From Porites lobata (lineage: Eukaryota > Cnidaria > Anthozoa > Scleractinia > Poritidae), in contig CALNXK010000096.1 of assembly GCA_942486035.1 (NCBI GenBank), forward strand, positions 70,001 through 134,000: 64,000 nt of DNA. The letters run 5' to 3'. Below are positions 1 to 11,747 of the stretch, piece by piece. The position numbers and the translations under genes were made by a program. Below the pieces are notes generated by a model, which was not told the origin of the DNA, ran no database searches, and was given only the letters and a program-made list of their open reading frames with translations. How positions within the stretch are numbered: position 1 is the first letter of the stretch; every line of letters starts with the position of its first letter.

Positions 1-2250
1 GGCAGAGTCTGTTGGCTTTAGTGTTTTACCTAAAAATACCACTCTAGGGTCTTCTGGTAACCTGCTTAACATCTGTCTGGTACTGAGGAAAAGGACTTTA
101 GTTTTATCGGGATTGATAAGTAGATGGTTCTCACAGCACCATTGAGCTACACTGTGAAGGTCTGGTTCGAGCCTTTCAATGGCAGCATCAAGCTCAACGA
201 GAGGAAATGACATGAATAGCTTTGAGTCATCCACATACGATTCTAGGTTGCAAAACGTCGGTGCCATGGGTAAATCGTTGAGATAAATGCAGAACAACAA
301 TGGTGATAGGATTGCGCCTTGAGGGACTCCGTGAGTTATAGGTAGAGTGTCAGAGTAGGCGGAGCCAATTCTCACGTATTGCCTGCGACCAGTTAAATAG
401 CTCTTGAACCATTTGACAGTAGAGGGTGAGGCTCCTAAGATGGAGAGTTTGTGGAGCAACCTTGCATGGTCTATACTGTCGAAGGCTTTGGATAGATCTA
501 ATAGTACTAGTGCTGTTATCTGCTTTTTATCCATTGCTTTGAGTATCTTATCCGTGAGCAGGATGTTTAAGGTCTCTGTAGAATGAGCTTTTTTATTGCT
601 GCTTTGGTGTGAGGTAAGGCGGTTGTTTTTTGTGAGATAGGCGATGAACTGATTCAAAACAATCTTGAAGCTACGGCTAGCAGAGATAACGGTCTGTTGT
701 AAGCAGCTTTTTCATGGTCACCTTCTTTAAGAATCGGAATCACCTCAGCCTCTTTACAGTTGTCAGGAAATGTGCTAGTAAGGATGGAACAATTGATGAT
801 GTCAGTAAGAGGGCCCAATATGACAGGGAGACAGTCTCTTAGTACACGAGTGCTGATCTTGTCTGGTCCCGGAGATTTATTCATTGGGAGAGATGTTACA
901 ATTTGGCGAACCTCTTCATGTGACACTGTCCTTAAATTGAATAATTCAATAGAGGTAGTATCTATGCCAGTTTCAGATGAAAAATCTCGGACTGTGATGT
1001 TATCTTCTTCCCTCAGGCGCTGTACTGCGTCAGCGGCATTTAAGCCGACTTTAGCAAAAAACTGATTGAATTCGTTGGTTAAGACTGTCACATCCTTTGT
1101 AAAGGCTGGCCTCTGCTTATCTTTGGAGGGGATGGCGCGATTAAAAATTTTCCACAGTGAGCCAGAGTTGTTTTTATTAGCTGTGACCTCTTCAAAGGTG
1201 TGATCTCTTTCAGCTTCTTGTAGCTTTTTCTTGACCAAGTCACGGGAATGTTTGAAATTTATCCACTCGGTGTCTTGGCGAGACTGTATGAATTGCTTCA
1301 GGAGGAGATCTCGCGATCTCATGAGATCCTTGATTTCCTGGTTCACAAAAGGGCACGGTCTACTCCGAAGTTTAATTTGTTTCACGGGAGCATGTAAGCT
1401 CAAGACAGACTGCAAAGTGTCATTTAAAATCTTGAGCTTAGAGTCTACATCGGTTTGATCGAAGAGAGTGAGCAGGAAATCCGCTTCCTTAGCTAGATCC
1501 GTGACAAAGAGATCCGCATTATACTTGTTGTAACTTCGAGTGGTAATGTACTGAGGGGTAGTCTTGGGTTTCTTAACCTTGAGCTTGACAAAAACAATTG
1601 AATGGTCACTAATTGGTCGATGTATTACACCGCTATCACGCACTGAATTGTTGGAGGAGACTAGGATAACATCGAGCAGGGATTGAGTGGTCGCTGTTAT
1701 CCTGGTTGGTTTTGTAATGAGTTGTTTTAGGTTCATATCCGTATACAATTTCTCCAGAGCTTTGAATTCAGTGCCTGTTTTCTTGAGGCCGTCGCAGTTT
1801 AGGTCGCCTAGGATTGTGATTGGTTTGTCAAGCAGCAAGGCTTGAATATAGCGGGGCTTAAGTAGTTCTTCGAAGGAACTCAGAGGAGAGTCGTCGGGGC
1901 GATATGTCACACAAATTATTGTTGATTTTAGTTTCTTGCCCAGGACATTTATCCAAAGCTGATGGAAATTTTGCTCGGATATCGATGACAACTCCTTCAG
2001 TACAGATGACTTGAGATCTTTGCCGACATAGGCACATACTCTGCGACCTCTTTTGTGAAGTCGATCTAACTTGTGTAATTTGTAACCTTCGATTTGTATC
2101 TCTGCTGAAGTGACGGTGGTATTGAGCCATGTTTCAGAGATTGTAATGATGTCGCTTTTCCTTTCAGCTGCAAAAAGTGAGCGCGATTTTTTAGCGATCT
2201 AATATTCAAATGAAGGATTTCAAGCCCACCAGGCGCTTTGGAAGGTTGTT
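1..2250 (-). pseudogene. LINE endonuclease/reverse transcriptase, frameshifted
   Basis: The protein would nick target DNA and copy the element RNA at the break (target-primed reverse transcription). Visible motifs in order: the endonuclease start LNIRSLKNR (about 2,190), ISETWLN (about 2,120), GDLNCD, and RPISDHS near 1,600; then the RT motifs KSPGPDKIS, LLDLSKAFDSIDH, HGVPQGAILSP (about 310-340) and the catalytic YVDD at 226-237. The longest open stretch is 654-1991. Two single-base frame breaks are evident: near 2,175 at the start of the endonuclease, and near 665 just after the NRPLSLL motif of the RT. Domains on both sides of each break are well preserved, which suggests moderate age. The copy cannot make a full protein. 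Confidence 0.88.
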
Positions 2251-2512
2251 TGTTTTCTTTAATGCGCTTTACGGAGCATAGATTATGCAAATTTACTCCT
2301 CTCTCGCCAGGTTTTGTGTTGTCAGGTTTCCGCTGAACATGAGAGATTGCAATATTATGTTTATGGTTTCGGACAGCCTGACCAGAGCGAACTCCTCGTG
2401 TTCTGAATATTCCATTGCTTTTCAGCAAATGGAAGGTTTCGTCTGGGATTTTAAATTGCCATAACCGCAGTTGTAGTAGCTCAGATCTTGTTAAGTACAC
2501 AATGTCAATCAA
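1..2512 (-). mobile_element. LINE retrotransposon (EN-RT type), truncated by window edge
   Basis: A non-LTR retrotransposon on the minus strand whose 5' part lies near 2,512. An apurinic-like endonuclease is followed by a reverse transcriptase, and the element runs off the window at base 1, so the end of the RT and the 3' UTR are not seen. The architecture fits the CR1/L2/Jockey group. The exact clade is not resolved from sequence alone. The leading 447-bp ORF (2066-2512) ends at the start of the endonuclease and may be the protein N-terminus. No target-site duplication can be checked. Confidence 0.9.
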
Positions 2513-3568
2513 TTAAGTACATACAGATTGATAGATATTGTCTTTTCAAAATAATTTCTTATTTCCTATAGTAGAGTAATGTATAACTAGAATGCTTTTA
2601 CAGCAGCATTCAGTATCGCTTGCTTGGAGATTAGATCCAGAAATGAGAAGGTGCAGATTAATATTGTACATGAAACAGGATTTACTAATGTTAAAGGTTT
2701 TTTACTTCCTACTTTATTGACATTGATACTTTTTATTTGTTTCTGAAATTATTTACAATTAGCATGTGTATTAGCAACAACAAAATATGTCTGTGCTCAC
2801 AGACTATATGCATCTATATATAAATACACAACAATTCAAGGGCCTGAATTGCAGGGAAATTACATCATTGCCTGCAGAGATCAAAAGAGTCATTTAGATG
2901 CCATGTCATTTCAATCATCACCAAAAATAAACTGCATGCTCATCACCACACCCATTTGCAATATACAATCTTATGACAGTTTAGAACACCTAACAATCAC
3001 AGTTTAATTTGCTAATTAAGATTCTTATTTTTTTTTCCAACCACTGAGTATAGTCTTTACTTGTTCCATACTTTCACAAAAGTCCTAAATTTAATATTTC
3101 TGAAGCTTTCTTTACAAAATATGCCTGGCTTCAATCATGCAATAATTCTTAGTCCCACTTTCCACAGTCTTTGCAAGGAATGTCTTGTACAATGACCCCC
3201 TTTTGTGTCCTAAGGAAAACGAACAATGTGGTGCAGATTAACTCTTTCTGCTTTATTACACAAGCAAGAGTTAAATAATATGTACAACAAATTATATCGA
3301 TTGCATGTTGTTTTTAGAGACCCTCTGTTGACACTCAGCTTATTTGCTTCGTCCACTTCTCAGTAGAACTCTCTGAACTAACAAGTAAGAAACACCATAA
3401 TTTTCTCTTGGACGCAGTCACTTACAACAGACATCAGAGGTCTTCAAAGTTTTTGATAACTTTCAACAAGGCAGGAAACACACAAAGGACGTATACATAC
3501 GTCCCACAGCTACAACCTAGGAATTAATTGCAATTCATATTAATACTTTGAAAAACTGACAAAATGAG
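2513..3568. other. Gene-free AT-rich stretch
   Basis: About 1 kb of AT-rich sequence between the LINE and the Harbinger element. No ORF with recognisable domains, no splice-bounded exon and no repeat structure was seen. Confidence 0.6.
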
Positions 3569-3571
3569 ATT

Positions 3572-3619
3572 AGAGACCTTAAGATACCCTGATATTGGTG
3601 TACGGGTACGGGTAGTGTA
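3572..3619 (+). repeat. Left TIR of Harbinger element
   Basis: Inverted match to 8219-8265; the outer 18 bp are almost identical. A short palindrome (3598-3628, GTGTACGGGTA and its complement) lies just inside and could be a transposase or accessory-protein binding site (inference). Confidence 0.85.
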
Positions 3620-3843
3620 CCCGTACACGTAAAATGTTCATGTGCGTGACTATTTCGATTAAGATACCAGAAGAGTTAACGCGCGGGGATTGGTAAGGAT
3701 TGTTTACAAAGATGGCGGCTGCGGCAGCGAGGTTGGCTCTTTTTCCTCTGAAATAAGTTGACTGAATTGTTTAATATAGTCTATCAAATATATCCAAAAT
3801 TCTTCTTTACGAATGTTCTTTTTTTAGAAAGCACACCAATGAT

Positions 3844-5390
3844 ATGCTTCTTCTTCATTCGTTCGACACTGAGGATGAGGACATCGAAATTCTTCTTGTG
3901 GATGCTTTGAGCAAAATTCTGTCTAGTGTTGAGTTGGGTTTTAAAATTGACCTTGAAAGTTTGGACGAGCAAACTTGCATCGACTTCTTTAGGTAACAGC
4001 GAATTGGAATTATAGTCATCGAAACAAAGGTAGGGTATGTATTCGAACTCTCCAAAACCTTCCAACTTTTCTACTCAGGTTTAGCAAAAACGATCTTAGA
4101 GTGCTGCACGATGCTCTTTCAATACCTGCTGTGTACAAGTGTCCAAATGGAACTGTGGCTGGTGGCTTGGAAGCACTGCTTATCCTGCTACGAAGATTGA
4201 CATATCCCAACCGTTTGTGTGATTTGTGTCAGTTGTTTGGAAGACCCGAGCCGGAACTGAGTATGATAATCCATGAGGTAACTCTATTTATTTATTTATT
4301 TATTTTTTTTGAGGTGGGGGTGGGGGGTTGGGGTCAGCATTACTTTGGGTAAATAAATGGCCCTACCCCATATCATTGTGTGCTTTTTTTCAGACATGTG
4401 GGACATAATAAACAGTTCTAGAATTTCCTGGTAATATTCACTAGTACTAAAAGTTAAGGGTATTCCATGTAATTGAAACATCCCCCTAAATGTCTTCTTT
4501 CAAGCCATATGTTTAAATGACCATTTTCCCCCTACCTTTTAAAGGTTTTGAATGACCTGTACATCAGGTTCAACCACTTGCTGGAGAACTTGGATCAGAA
4601 CTGAATTGATGCACAGTCATTTGCAGAAGCCATTCACAATGCTGGACGTCCACTAGACAACTGCTGGGGTTTTATTGATGGCACACTGAGGCCATGCTGC
4701 AGACCAATAACAAACCAGCGAATTTTGTTTTCTGGGAACAAGCGGGCACATGGTTTGAAATTCCAGGTAAAAAGGACAGCTGGCCAAATATATTATTTTT
4801 TTGTGCATTTAATAATTGGATGTTAACCTAATTTGTGTTCATTTGCTTTTATAAGTGCATTTTGCAAATGTTGAAGTTAAAAGATGTCTCAAAAATATAT
4901 CTCAAATATAAATATTGTTTTATTTTTCAGAGTGTTGTTTGTCCAAATGGTTTGATAGCAAACTTATATGGCCCAATTGCTGGACATCACCATGATGCCT
5001 TCATGCTTCATGAGAGTAATTTAATGCCCAGGCTTGAAGGAAAGTTCAGGGCTCCACATATATTCAGCCTGTATGGAGATCCCGCCTACCCTCTCCGGCA
5101 GCATTTACTTGCCCCCTTATAGAGGAGCAGTGCTAACCCCAGCTCAAGAGTTGTTCAACAAAAGAATGAGTAAAGTTCAGGAATCAGTTGAATGGGCATT
5201 TGGGAAGGTTGCGCAATATTTTGCATTTCTCGATTTTCGGAAAAACCTCAAAGTTCTTTTGCAACCAATTGGGAAATACTATGTTGTGGGTGTTCTTTTG
5301 ATTAACTGCCATACTTGCCTATATGGTAGTGTAACTTCGATTACTTTTCCTTGCCTCCCCCTGACCTACACACATACCTTAATTAATTGA
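3844..5390 (+). pseudogene. Harbinger DDE transposase (HARBI1-like), 4 exons, broken
   Basis: Four exons with canonical splice sites join in phase: 3844-3992, 4079-4277, 4545-4766 and 4931-5390. Recognisable pieces are CPNGTVAGGLEAL and FGRPEPELS (exon 2), NCWGFIDGTLRPC with the first catalytic Asp (exon 3), then GDPAYP with the second Asp and ESVEWAFGK with the Glu (exon 4), followed by the family block INCHTCLYGS. This is the HARBI1-type nuclease that cuts and pastes the element. Two lesions are visible: a TGA at 4602-4604, probably from CGA by CpG decay, and an extra C in the C-run near 5112 that shifts frame in the middle of the DDE domain. The chosen ATG at 3844 opens the frame of exon 1. 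Confidence 0.88.
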
Positions 5391-5669
5391 TAATTAAACT
5401 GACAAATACAACTTTAATTCAAAAACGTAAGCTACATTTTTCATCACTTTTTGATTTACAGATATCAAACTTTGGTAAGTTTCTTTACTCAGATAAAAGG
5501 CCACTTCCATAACTTCTTAACTTCTCTTCTTACAAGAGTGAAACATTCAAGCCAACATGAAAAGTCAACATGAAGTCTCATGCAAGCATACAACATTAAT
5601 TTTGTAGTGCTACTTTTTGAAGCTCATAAAAGCTTTTAATAATTCAAGCTGCATGTTCATTTGTTGCTC

Positions 5670-6982
5670 CTACAGGGAAATGCGTCTCTTCTCAACTTCT
5701 AATTGCTCTTGCCTAAGTTTAGTTTCAGCCTCAAGTGCATCTCTTTTGTATTCTAGCTCCTGGGATCTCAGTTCTTTTTCTAACTCCTTTTCTGACAGGT
5801 ATGACATCACATCTGGTCGACTTGGTTGCTTTCTTTTTTTTGGCTTTCCTAGTAAAATAATAATTATTAAATTATTAATTATTAAAAGGTAATTGCATAT
5901 TGTGTGTGAATTATTATTCTCACAGGAAATACCAAGGGTAAAACTGAAGGCATTTTGAAACTACAAAATAAATGACATTTTGCTAACAGCTTGATACTTG
6001 AGATATTCCACAGTGCACCTAACATAGAGGGACTTGACATACAAAGAAACCAGAGATGAGAATGACCCCCCCCAAAAAAAGAAGGTCATTAAACCACACA
6101 CCCCAAAAATAAACCGTGATGAACAAGAAGTTTGCCATATGGCATTTTCATATTTACTTTTTCAGTGGGAGGGGGTGGTTTGGCCAGTTTTACCCAAACA
6201 TTTAAAGAGTACTAACATTCTAGCTGGTAATTCTTTAGAAAATAAAAGACAATGGGCCAGGCACCCAGGCTCTTGAATGAGAAAAATATACATCTACTGA
6301 ACATTTCCTGATGATAAAACTTTTATTCACAAGTAAAGAAGTAGGCGCATGCACAACCAGTTATACTTACTGGCACTGGGGCCAACTGCTCCCTCATCAT
6401 CTGAATTGTCACTGCCTGAAGTTCTTGATTCTGAAAAAGAAAAAGAAAAGAACAGGGATGGTTATTTTTAGAATTCCTCTATTTCAAAATTTAAGTCTTA
6501 AGTGAGTAATAACTTACTTCTCTTCAGTGTTTCCATAGCCTTATCCCTGAATTCACTTGCTTTCTTTTTATCCTCTTCATCTTTTTTCTTGCCTTTCTTG
6601 CTCTGCTGCTGTAAGTCATCAACATAAGCCCTGATATCATCTAAAAGTTGATGAATTTCATTATACTGCTCCTCAGTGCCTGACCTGACAATTTAACAAT
6701 ATGACCCTATTTGCTCATTATTTAATGGCTGCAAAGTTTGGTAAAAACTAAAAAAGAATTTATGAAATACTTTTTTAAGGCTGCAGTGTTCTCATCTTTG
6801 TGATGGCGAAGAAGAACATCAAAGTGCTCTTTACATGAGCGGCCTTTGACTGTGATCTCGTCTTTTGCCCATGCTCTTTGAAGATTGTCAGCAATTAGGT
6901 TCCAGTCATTGGGATTACTAGGTCTTAATGCCAGCACTTCTCTAAGAAGATCAAGGTCATGGTTTATGTGCCACCTAAACAT
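5670..6982 (-). pseudogene. Harbinger Myb/SANT-like DNA-binding protein, 4 exons
   Basis: The companion gene of the transposase, on the opposite strand. Exons on minus: 6982-6771, 6684-6518, 6430-6371 and 5848-5670, all with GT/AG borders. Exon 1 encodes a Myb/SANT-like trihelix fold (FRWHINHDLDLLREVLA, PNDWNLIADNL, VKGRSCKEHFDVLLRH). Exon 2 is a Lys/Glu-rich linker, exon 3 is acidic/Ser-rich, and exon 4 ends in a coiled coil of Glu/Lys/Leu. In Harbinger elements this protein helps bring the transposase to the ends and the nucleus. Phases match across exons 1-3. The exon 4 coiled coil sits in another frame, which fits a 1-base slip in the A8 run near 5,835. Confidence 0.8.
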
Positions 6983-7176
6983 AGTCTGGAAATGAAAAAC
7001 CATTGTGAGATTTTTCTAAGGTGAAGAAGACTGGATAGGAGGGTTTCTGAAAATCTACACACTTCTTGGTGCTTCCCACAATTATGTAGGTTGCTTTCAA
7101 CCGTAACTGATCTTCTTTAAGTTCTTAGCAAGTTACATTTTTCTCATTGATCCTTCTTTATCATGCCCCCCCCCAA

Positions 7177-7196
7177 CACCCACACACACACACACT
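7177..7196. repeat. Short (CA)n microsatellite
   Basis: About nine CA dinucleotides following a C-run, inside the Harbinger element near its Myb-like gene. Confidence 0.8.
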
Positions 7197-7270
7197 CTTC
7201 CCTTCTATATCCAAATGCTTTGCTTAATAAAACACTGGCAAGACACATTTTCAGAAAACTAAACTTCTTC

Positions 7271-7543
7271 CAGGGTTCGTGCCCCTTTTTCAGAAACAAA
7301 GAAGTTCTAGGGCTTTTCCAGAACTTTTTGAGGACTCTAAAATTCACATTAACCCTTTCACTGCCATGATCTCAATGTTAATTCTCCTTACTGTCTGCCA
7401 TACATTTCATATTTTACACTCAAGTTCAACAGATTTCCAGAACTTTCCAGGAGCAGCAGCCCTTTTCTAGGACTCCAGTTCTGGAAAATGCCACAGTAAA
7501 ATTACAGGATTTTCCAGGTTTTCCAGGACCCGCACGAATCCTG
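7271..7543. mobile_element. MITE nested in Harbinger, TIR CAGGRTTCGTGC
   Basis: A 273-bp element begins CAGGGTTCGTGC and ends with the complement of CAGGATTCGTGC. TCTTC flanks both sides (7266-7270 and 7544-7548), a 5-bp target duplication. Internal copies of the words CCAGAACTT and TTTCCAGG are frequent. It has no ORF and is therefore non-autonomous. Its position between the Harbinger TIRs shows that it inserted later. Confidence 0.75.
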
Positions 7544-8218
7544 TCTTCCCTCAGTTAAAAGAACAAGCACACAAAATTAACTTTGTACATGCATGTCGCT
7601 TAATGCATACAAAATCTCCCTCAAATTCTACACTTCATATCTTAACAACAAGCTGCAACAAATAATTCATTCATACATAAGCTTATTAAAATATCATAGA
7701 AAGATTTTAAGAAACTTGGCGGGAAGTCCTTCGACCGAAAGCTTGTTATCGCAAACCCCGCCATTTTGATCGAGGCACATCACCAAACAATTCCTTTGAT
7801 TGTCAACTTCAACAGTGACTCCCCTGCTAAATTTTTTAATGCTATTTCTTTTGCGAAACTCAAACGTTCGAGCAATTCTCAGAAATCCCCCCAAATACCG
7901 CCACAAATTGATATCGTTTCAGAGTTCAACCTGCGCATAAATTGAGGTCCAAAATCAATACATTTTGAAGTGCTTTCTTTACAGCTAAAATTCAAATTTG
8001 GCAACAATATTTGAACAGACTTGCAATAACATTGCCAAGGAGTCATACAATTTACATTTGTACTTAAAAACTTACTCGTTTCTCCATCACTCACTCGTAA
8101 ATCGTAAATCTTCTCGTACCCGTAAATCTTCTACGGGTAAACAGGTGTCTAACCCGGAAAAACGGCTGGTTCTACCGGGTAAGGTCGATGACGTCACCAC
8201 AAAATGAAAAAAACATGG

Positions 8219-8265
8219 CGCTACCCGTTACCTGTACACTGATTTCGGGGTATCTTAAGGTCTCT
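8219..8265 (-). repeat. Right TIR of Harbinger element
   Basis: Reverse complement of the left TIR, ending GGTATCTTAAGGTCTCT and followed by ATT. Confidence 0.85.
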
Positions 8266-8344
8266 ATTATGAATTATATATCAATTTTGCTGACACAGGA
8301 GAGAACACATGTACAAAAACATAAACCTGTAATATTGACCGAGT

Positions 8345-8590
8345 AGCTTGGTAATAAAAACTACTTGGGCAAAGGTGACACTGTGATCCAACAAAGCACC
8401 TCCCACCAATAGGCACAGGTTTGAATCCTGGCATGTAACATCATACATGGCTTAACTTTATAATGTAGCTTCTGTCCCTTTCTTCAATACCTTTTTCTAC
8501 CCGTACTCTGCTTTTCCCCTCTGACCTTAAAAACCAACACTTCCAAATTCAAATTCAATCTGGAAAACACACAGACACATGCCAATATTT
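8345..8590 (+). mobile_element. tRNA-derived SINE-like repeat, degenerate
   Basis: A tRNA-type B box, GGTTTGAATCC, lies at 8418-8428, followed by a long unrelated tail containing CTTTTCCCCTCTGACC and AAAAACCAACACTTCC. This layout of a promoter-like head and a body without coding capacity suggests a SINE. The A box is poorly preserved. The body resembles SINE tails I associate with cnidarians, but this is recollection and not a database match. Confidence 0.55.
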
Positions 8591-8935
8591 TTAGGGATTA
8601 TTATGTGCTTCTGCATTTAGTACACAAAAATTACTTATGGCAACAAAATTAGTTGAGGTACTTTGCATTTAAATTACCTTTGTTATCTTTTACTCACTTC
8701 AGAAGGCAAAAAAATGAAATATTTCCCCCCATTGGCTATCTCCTCAACACAATTTCAGGCTGAGCTAAACTGTAACACCCCAATTTTGAATGGTCAAAGC
8801 AATTTGAAAAGCACTGCTGTGAATTCAGCTTTTCTCCTCCAGAGTTACTAAACTATTTCACTACAAATCTCTCAACAATTGTCTTGTGAACTGTATCTTA
8901 ATTATTCCGGAATCTTACTTGAAAGTGCTTGAACA
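8591..8935. other. Gene-free gap before BEL element 1
   Basis: AT-rich sequence with no supported feature, ending in the 5-bp target sequence AAGAC. Confidence 0.5.
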
Positions 8936-8940
8936 AAGAC

Positions 8941-9416
8941 TGTAACTGTTGTTGAGTTAAAGATTAAGTTTTGGTTAGACATTAGTGACGCGTAAGATCT
9001 AAATTGCCGTACCTCATGCGTTGTTGCTTGATAGAGTTTATGCGAAAGATCTATCTGCGAAGTTAACTGCATTCATTTGTGAATCTATTCAGGCGTACAG
9101 AGAGGACAATCGGTAAGAGTATTTTTCTCTCCCCTTGTTGTTTTCGTTTCAATATTTGATCGATTATTGTTAGGTTTTTTGTGTGCTCGTCCTTTCGTGT
9201 ATTGTTATGTAATAACTATTGCTTTAGCTTAGCTCCGTTTCATGTCGCTTAGACTAGGTTTTCTTGTTTGTATTTTTAGTTTGACGTGTTTGACATCAGA
9301 TTAAATCGCATTGGAATCACAGTTGTTCGTGTCTGGTGTTGAAATTCAGTACATCGCTGTCCTTGTGAGAACTTTGACTTTCAACATTCCTACGCTGTTA
9401 AACGCCTGCAGTTACA
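8941..9416 (+). repeat. 5' LTR of BEL element 1
   Basis: 476 bp, TG...CA ends, about 96% identical to 17219-17694. It would carry the promoter and polyadenylation signals of the element. No convincing tRNA primer site starting TGG lies directly after it. Confidence 0.93.
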
Positions 9417-9639
9417 GTCAAACGATTTTTCCCGAACGATTGAGAACATTTTTGGGCCATTGCGGTTCAGCTCACACAATCAGCATTATTTAAGGCAGTT
9501 CAGAACCGAAAGAACATGCGATTAAATCAAAAAAAGTAAGATCTGATGGCGAAAAGCGCATTGACAGGTCTAGAAGAACCATGGGACCACGTGGAATTTG
9601 ACAATTCGTACGACCAGCAAGAAGCCCAACGTCGAAGCG

Positions 9640-11499
9640 CTTTGAATACATTCTCAATCTTCGCCGTCAGTCTGCCATCGCAGCTAAGAGGTCATGGAGA
9701 AAACAGATCAATTTAATCCATTCGCTTCTCGTCACGCAAAAGGACATTGCGACACTCACAGCGGGGTGCGAAGAATTGGAGAAGAAAATGACACTCTTCG
9801 GTGAGTCACATGAAGCATTAGAGGCTATAATCGATGATGAAGAAGAAAGAAAGCTCATGTACGAGGACTTTGAAGTTATCTCGAGCGAAAATAATGGCGT
9901 TCTGAGAATGATCAGCGAAAAAATTGTCTCAAGAGCAAGAGCTAGACTCGAAGAGCTCAACTACATCAGGATCGACCAAAACAAGCAAGATCTCCAGCAG
10001 ATCGAGCCGCAAATCTTCACGTATGCCCCCTCCAAATTCATCGTTATCTGTGCGAGAGAAGAGGGTCCAACTTGAAGGAGACATTGCTTCTCTAAGAGCA
10101 ACAATGGCTCTTGCTGAAGAAAGGCAAAGGAAAGAACTTGAATATAGAAGGAAAATGGACGAAGTGCAAAGAAAAAAGATGGAAATTAAATGGGAAGAGG
10201 AGCATGCCAAAGAAGAGCTAAAGGCCCTAGAAGAGAACTTTCGAATCAAACAAGAATTAGTCCAGAAGGAAGCACAGATGATTGCGTCCATTAAACATGA
10301 AGAAGACAATCATATCCTTTTAGATGAGTTTTCCAGTAGACCTCCGACGGAGATAGGCTCAAGGAGCCTTTTAGAGAAATTCCTTGATGATCAATCAGCA
10401 TCCGCGTCTGAAGCAAACGTACCTCATCGAAACCAATCACCTATTCTTTCAACTCACTGGCCACCAGTGTGTGAGTCTAAGGGAAGGATTATCGCATCAC
10501 AGGCAGCGAGCCACGCTCCACTGAATCCATTCTCGTCCCCTTTGAAACAGATCTACACCTTAGCAAACAGTTCTCTTAAAAACCCTTTCCAAGACGCTTT
10601 AACCACGCCCACTTCAGCAGGAGTAAATGGAAAGAAGCCTAAGTACATGGACAATCCTTGAAACTAGCTGACGAAAGTCCCGAAGGTCAAGTTCAATCAA
10701 AGCTGCTTGAAGTTGTGAAGCTGTTGGCGGAAACCCAGAATCAAACCCGTCTTCCGCTCCCTGAGCCAGAAATATTTACTGGAGATCCGCTGCAATACCC
10801 TATTTGGGTGAAAGCATTCGAGACCCTCATTGAAGGACGAGCCATCAAGCCATCGGAGAGACTCCAGAAAGTATATGAAAGGAGAAGCCAAGGAAGTTGT
10901 CGAAAGCTTCCTGCTCTTAGACTCAGAGGATGCCTACGATAAGGCTAAAGAGACGCTTAAGAAACGCTTTGGTGATCCATTTGCTGTTGTGACCACTTGT
11001 CGAAAGAAACTCGAAATCTGGCTTAAGATCCAACCAAACGACAGCACTGGCCTAAGAAAGTACGCAGACTTCCTGGTCCAATGCGAAAAAATTATGGAGA
11101 AGATTGGAAGCCTTCATGTTCTAAATGACGACCATGAAAACCGGAAACTCGCCTACAAACTTCCAAGGTGGGCAAGTAATCGCTGGAGTCGATTTGCATT
11201 TCATTGGAAAGAAGAGAATGAAACTTTCCCTCCCTTTTCAGAGTTTAAGTTCGTGGTGAAAGAAGCAGACACTGCTTGCGACTCCGTGTTATCTTCACCA
11301 CTCCCCAAGAAAGAAGACAATGGTAGGATACGATACGAGAGAAACAAGCCAAAGAGACAATGGCTTCCCCAAAGAAAATCACATGATGTCAGTACATTTA
11401 AGACAACTACTACTGATGAGAACAAAGGCACTGATGACAAGAAGTAGACGCCCAAAGTTATCGTCAAGTCTTGCATTTTCTGCAAGACAGATCATGACC
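9640..11499 (+). pseudogene. BEL/Pao gag-like region (DUF1759 type), frameshifted
   Basis: The N-terminal part is a long charged coiled coil (Glu/Lys/Arg-rich, about 9,640-10,330), followed by a Ser/Pro-rich linker. Near 10,770-11,250 comes the conserved gag core of BEL elements, recognisable by PEPEIFTGDPLQYPIWVKAF, KGEAKEVVESFLL, AYDKAKETLKKRFGDP and a run ending in WASNRWSRF. The coding frame changes at least near 9,960, 10,660 and 10,880, so the product is broken. The region ends with a Cys-rich start (CIFCKTDHDL) cut exactly by the MITE at 11,502 and continuing at 13,935. The protein would form the particle that packages the RNA. Confidence 0.82.
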
Positions 11500-11747
11500 T
11501 ACAACCCTGGACAAAACTGTTGAGACAGTTCCATGTATTTTCAAACTTTTGCGCCCTACTCCCGTCTCCCCTAAACACAAAACGTAAAACCCCTCCCCAC
11601 CCCCTATTGAAAGTTGTCTTGGTCTAAAAACCAACGTGTATAATTGCCATGCTATCCTTAACAACTTTGGATAAGGGGAGGGGGGAAATCGGGCATTCAT
11701 TTGTGGGAGGTTTCAGTTTTTGCTTGGATGACAGGAAAAAACAGGTA

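Larger units (their letters stand above)
3572..8265 (+). mobile_element. Harbinger (PIF/Harbinger) DNA transposon, two-gene, 4.7 kb
   Basis: Both ends carry the same terminal inverted repeat, starting AGAGACCTTAAGATACC and continuing with partial similarity for about 48 bp. The trinucleotide ATT flanks both sides (3569-3571 and 8266-8268), giving a 3-bp target-site duplication, the length usual for Harbinger. Inside are the two proteins typical of the superfamily, a DDE transposase on plus and a Myb/SANT-like DNA-binding protein on minus, arranged tail to tail. Subterminal TACGGGTA motifs recur at both ends (3598-3628 and 8115-8230). The transposase is broken, so this copy is probably inactive. 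Confidence 0.92.
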
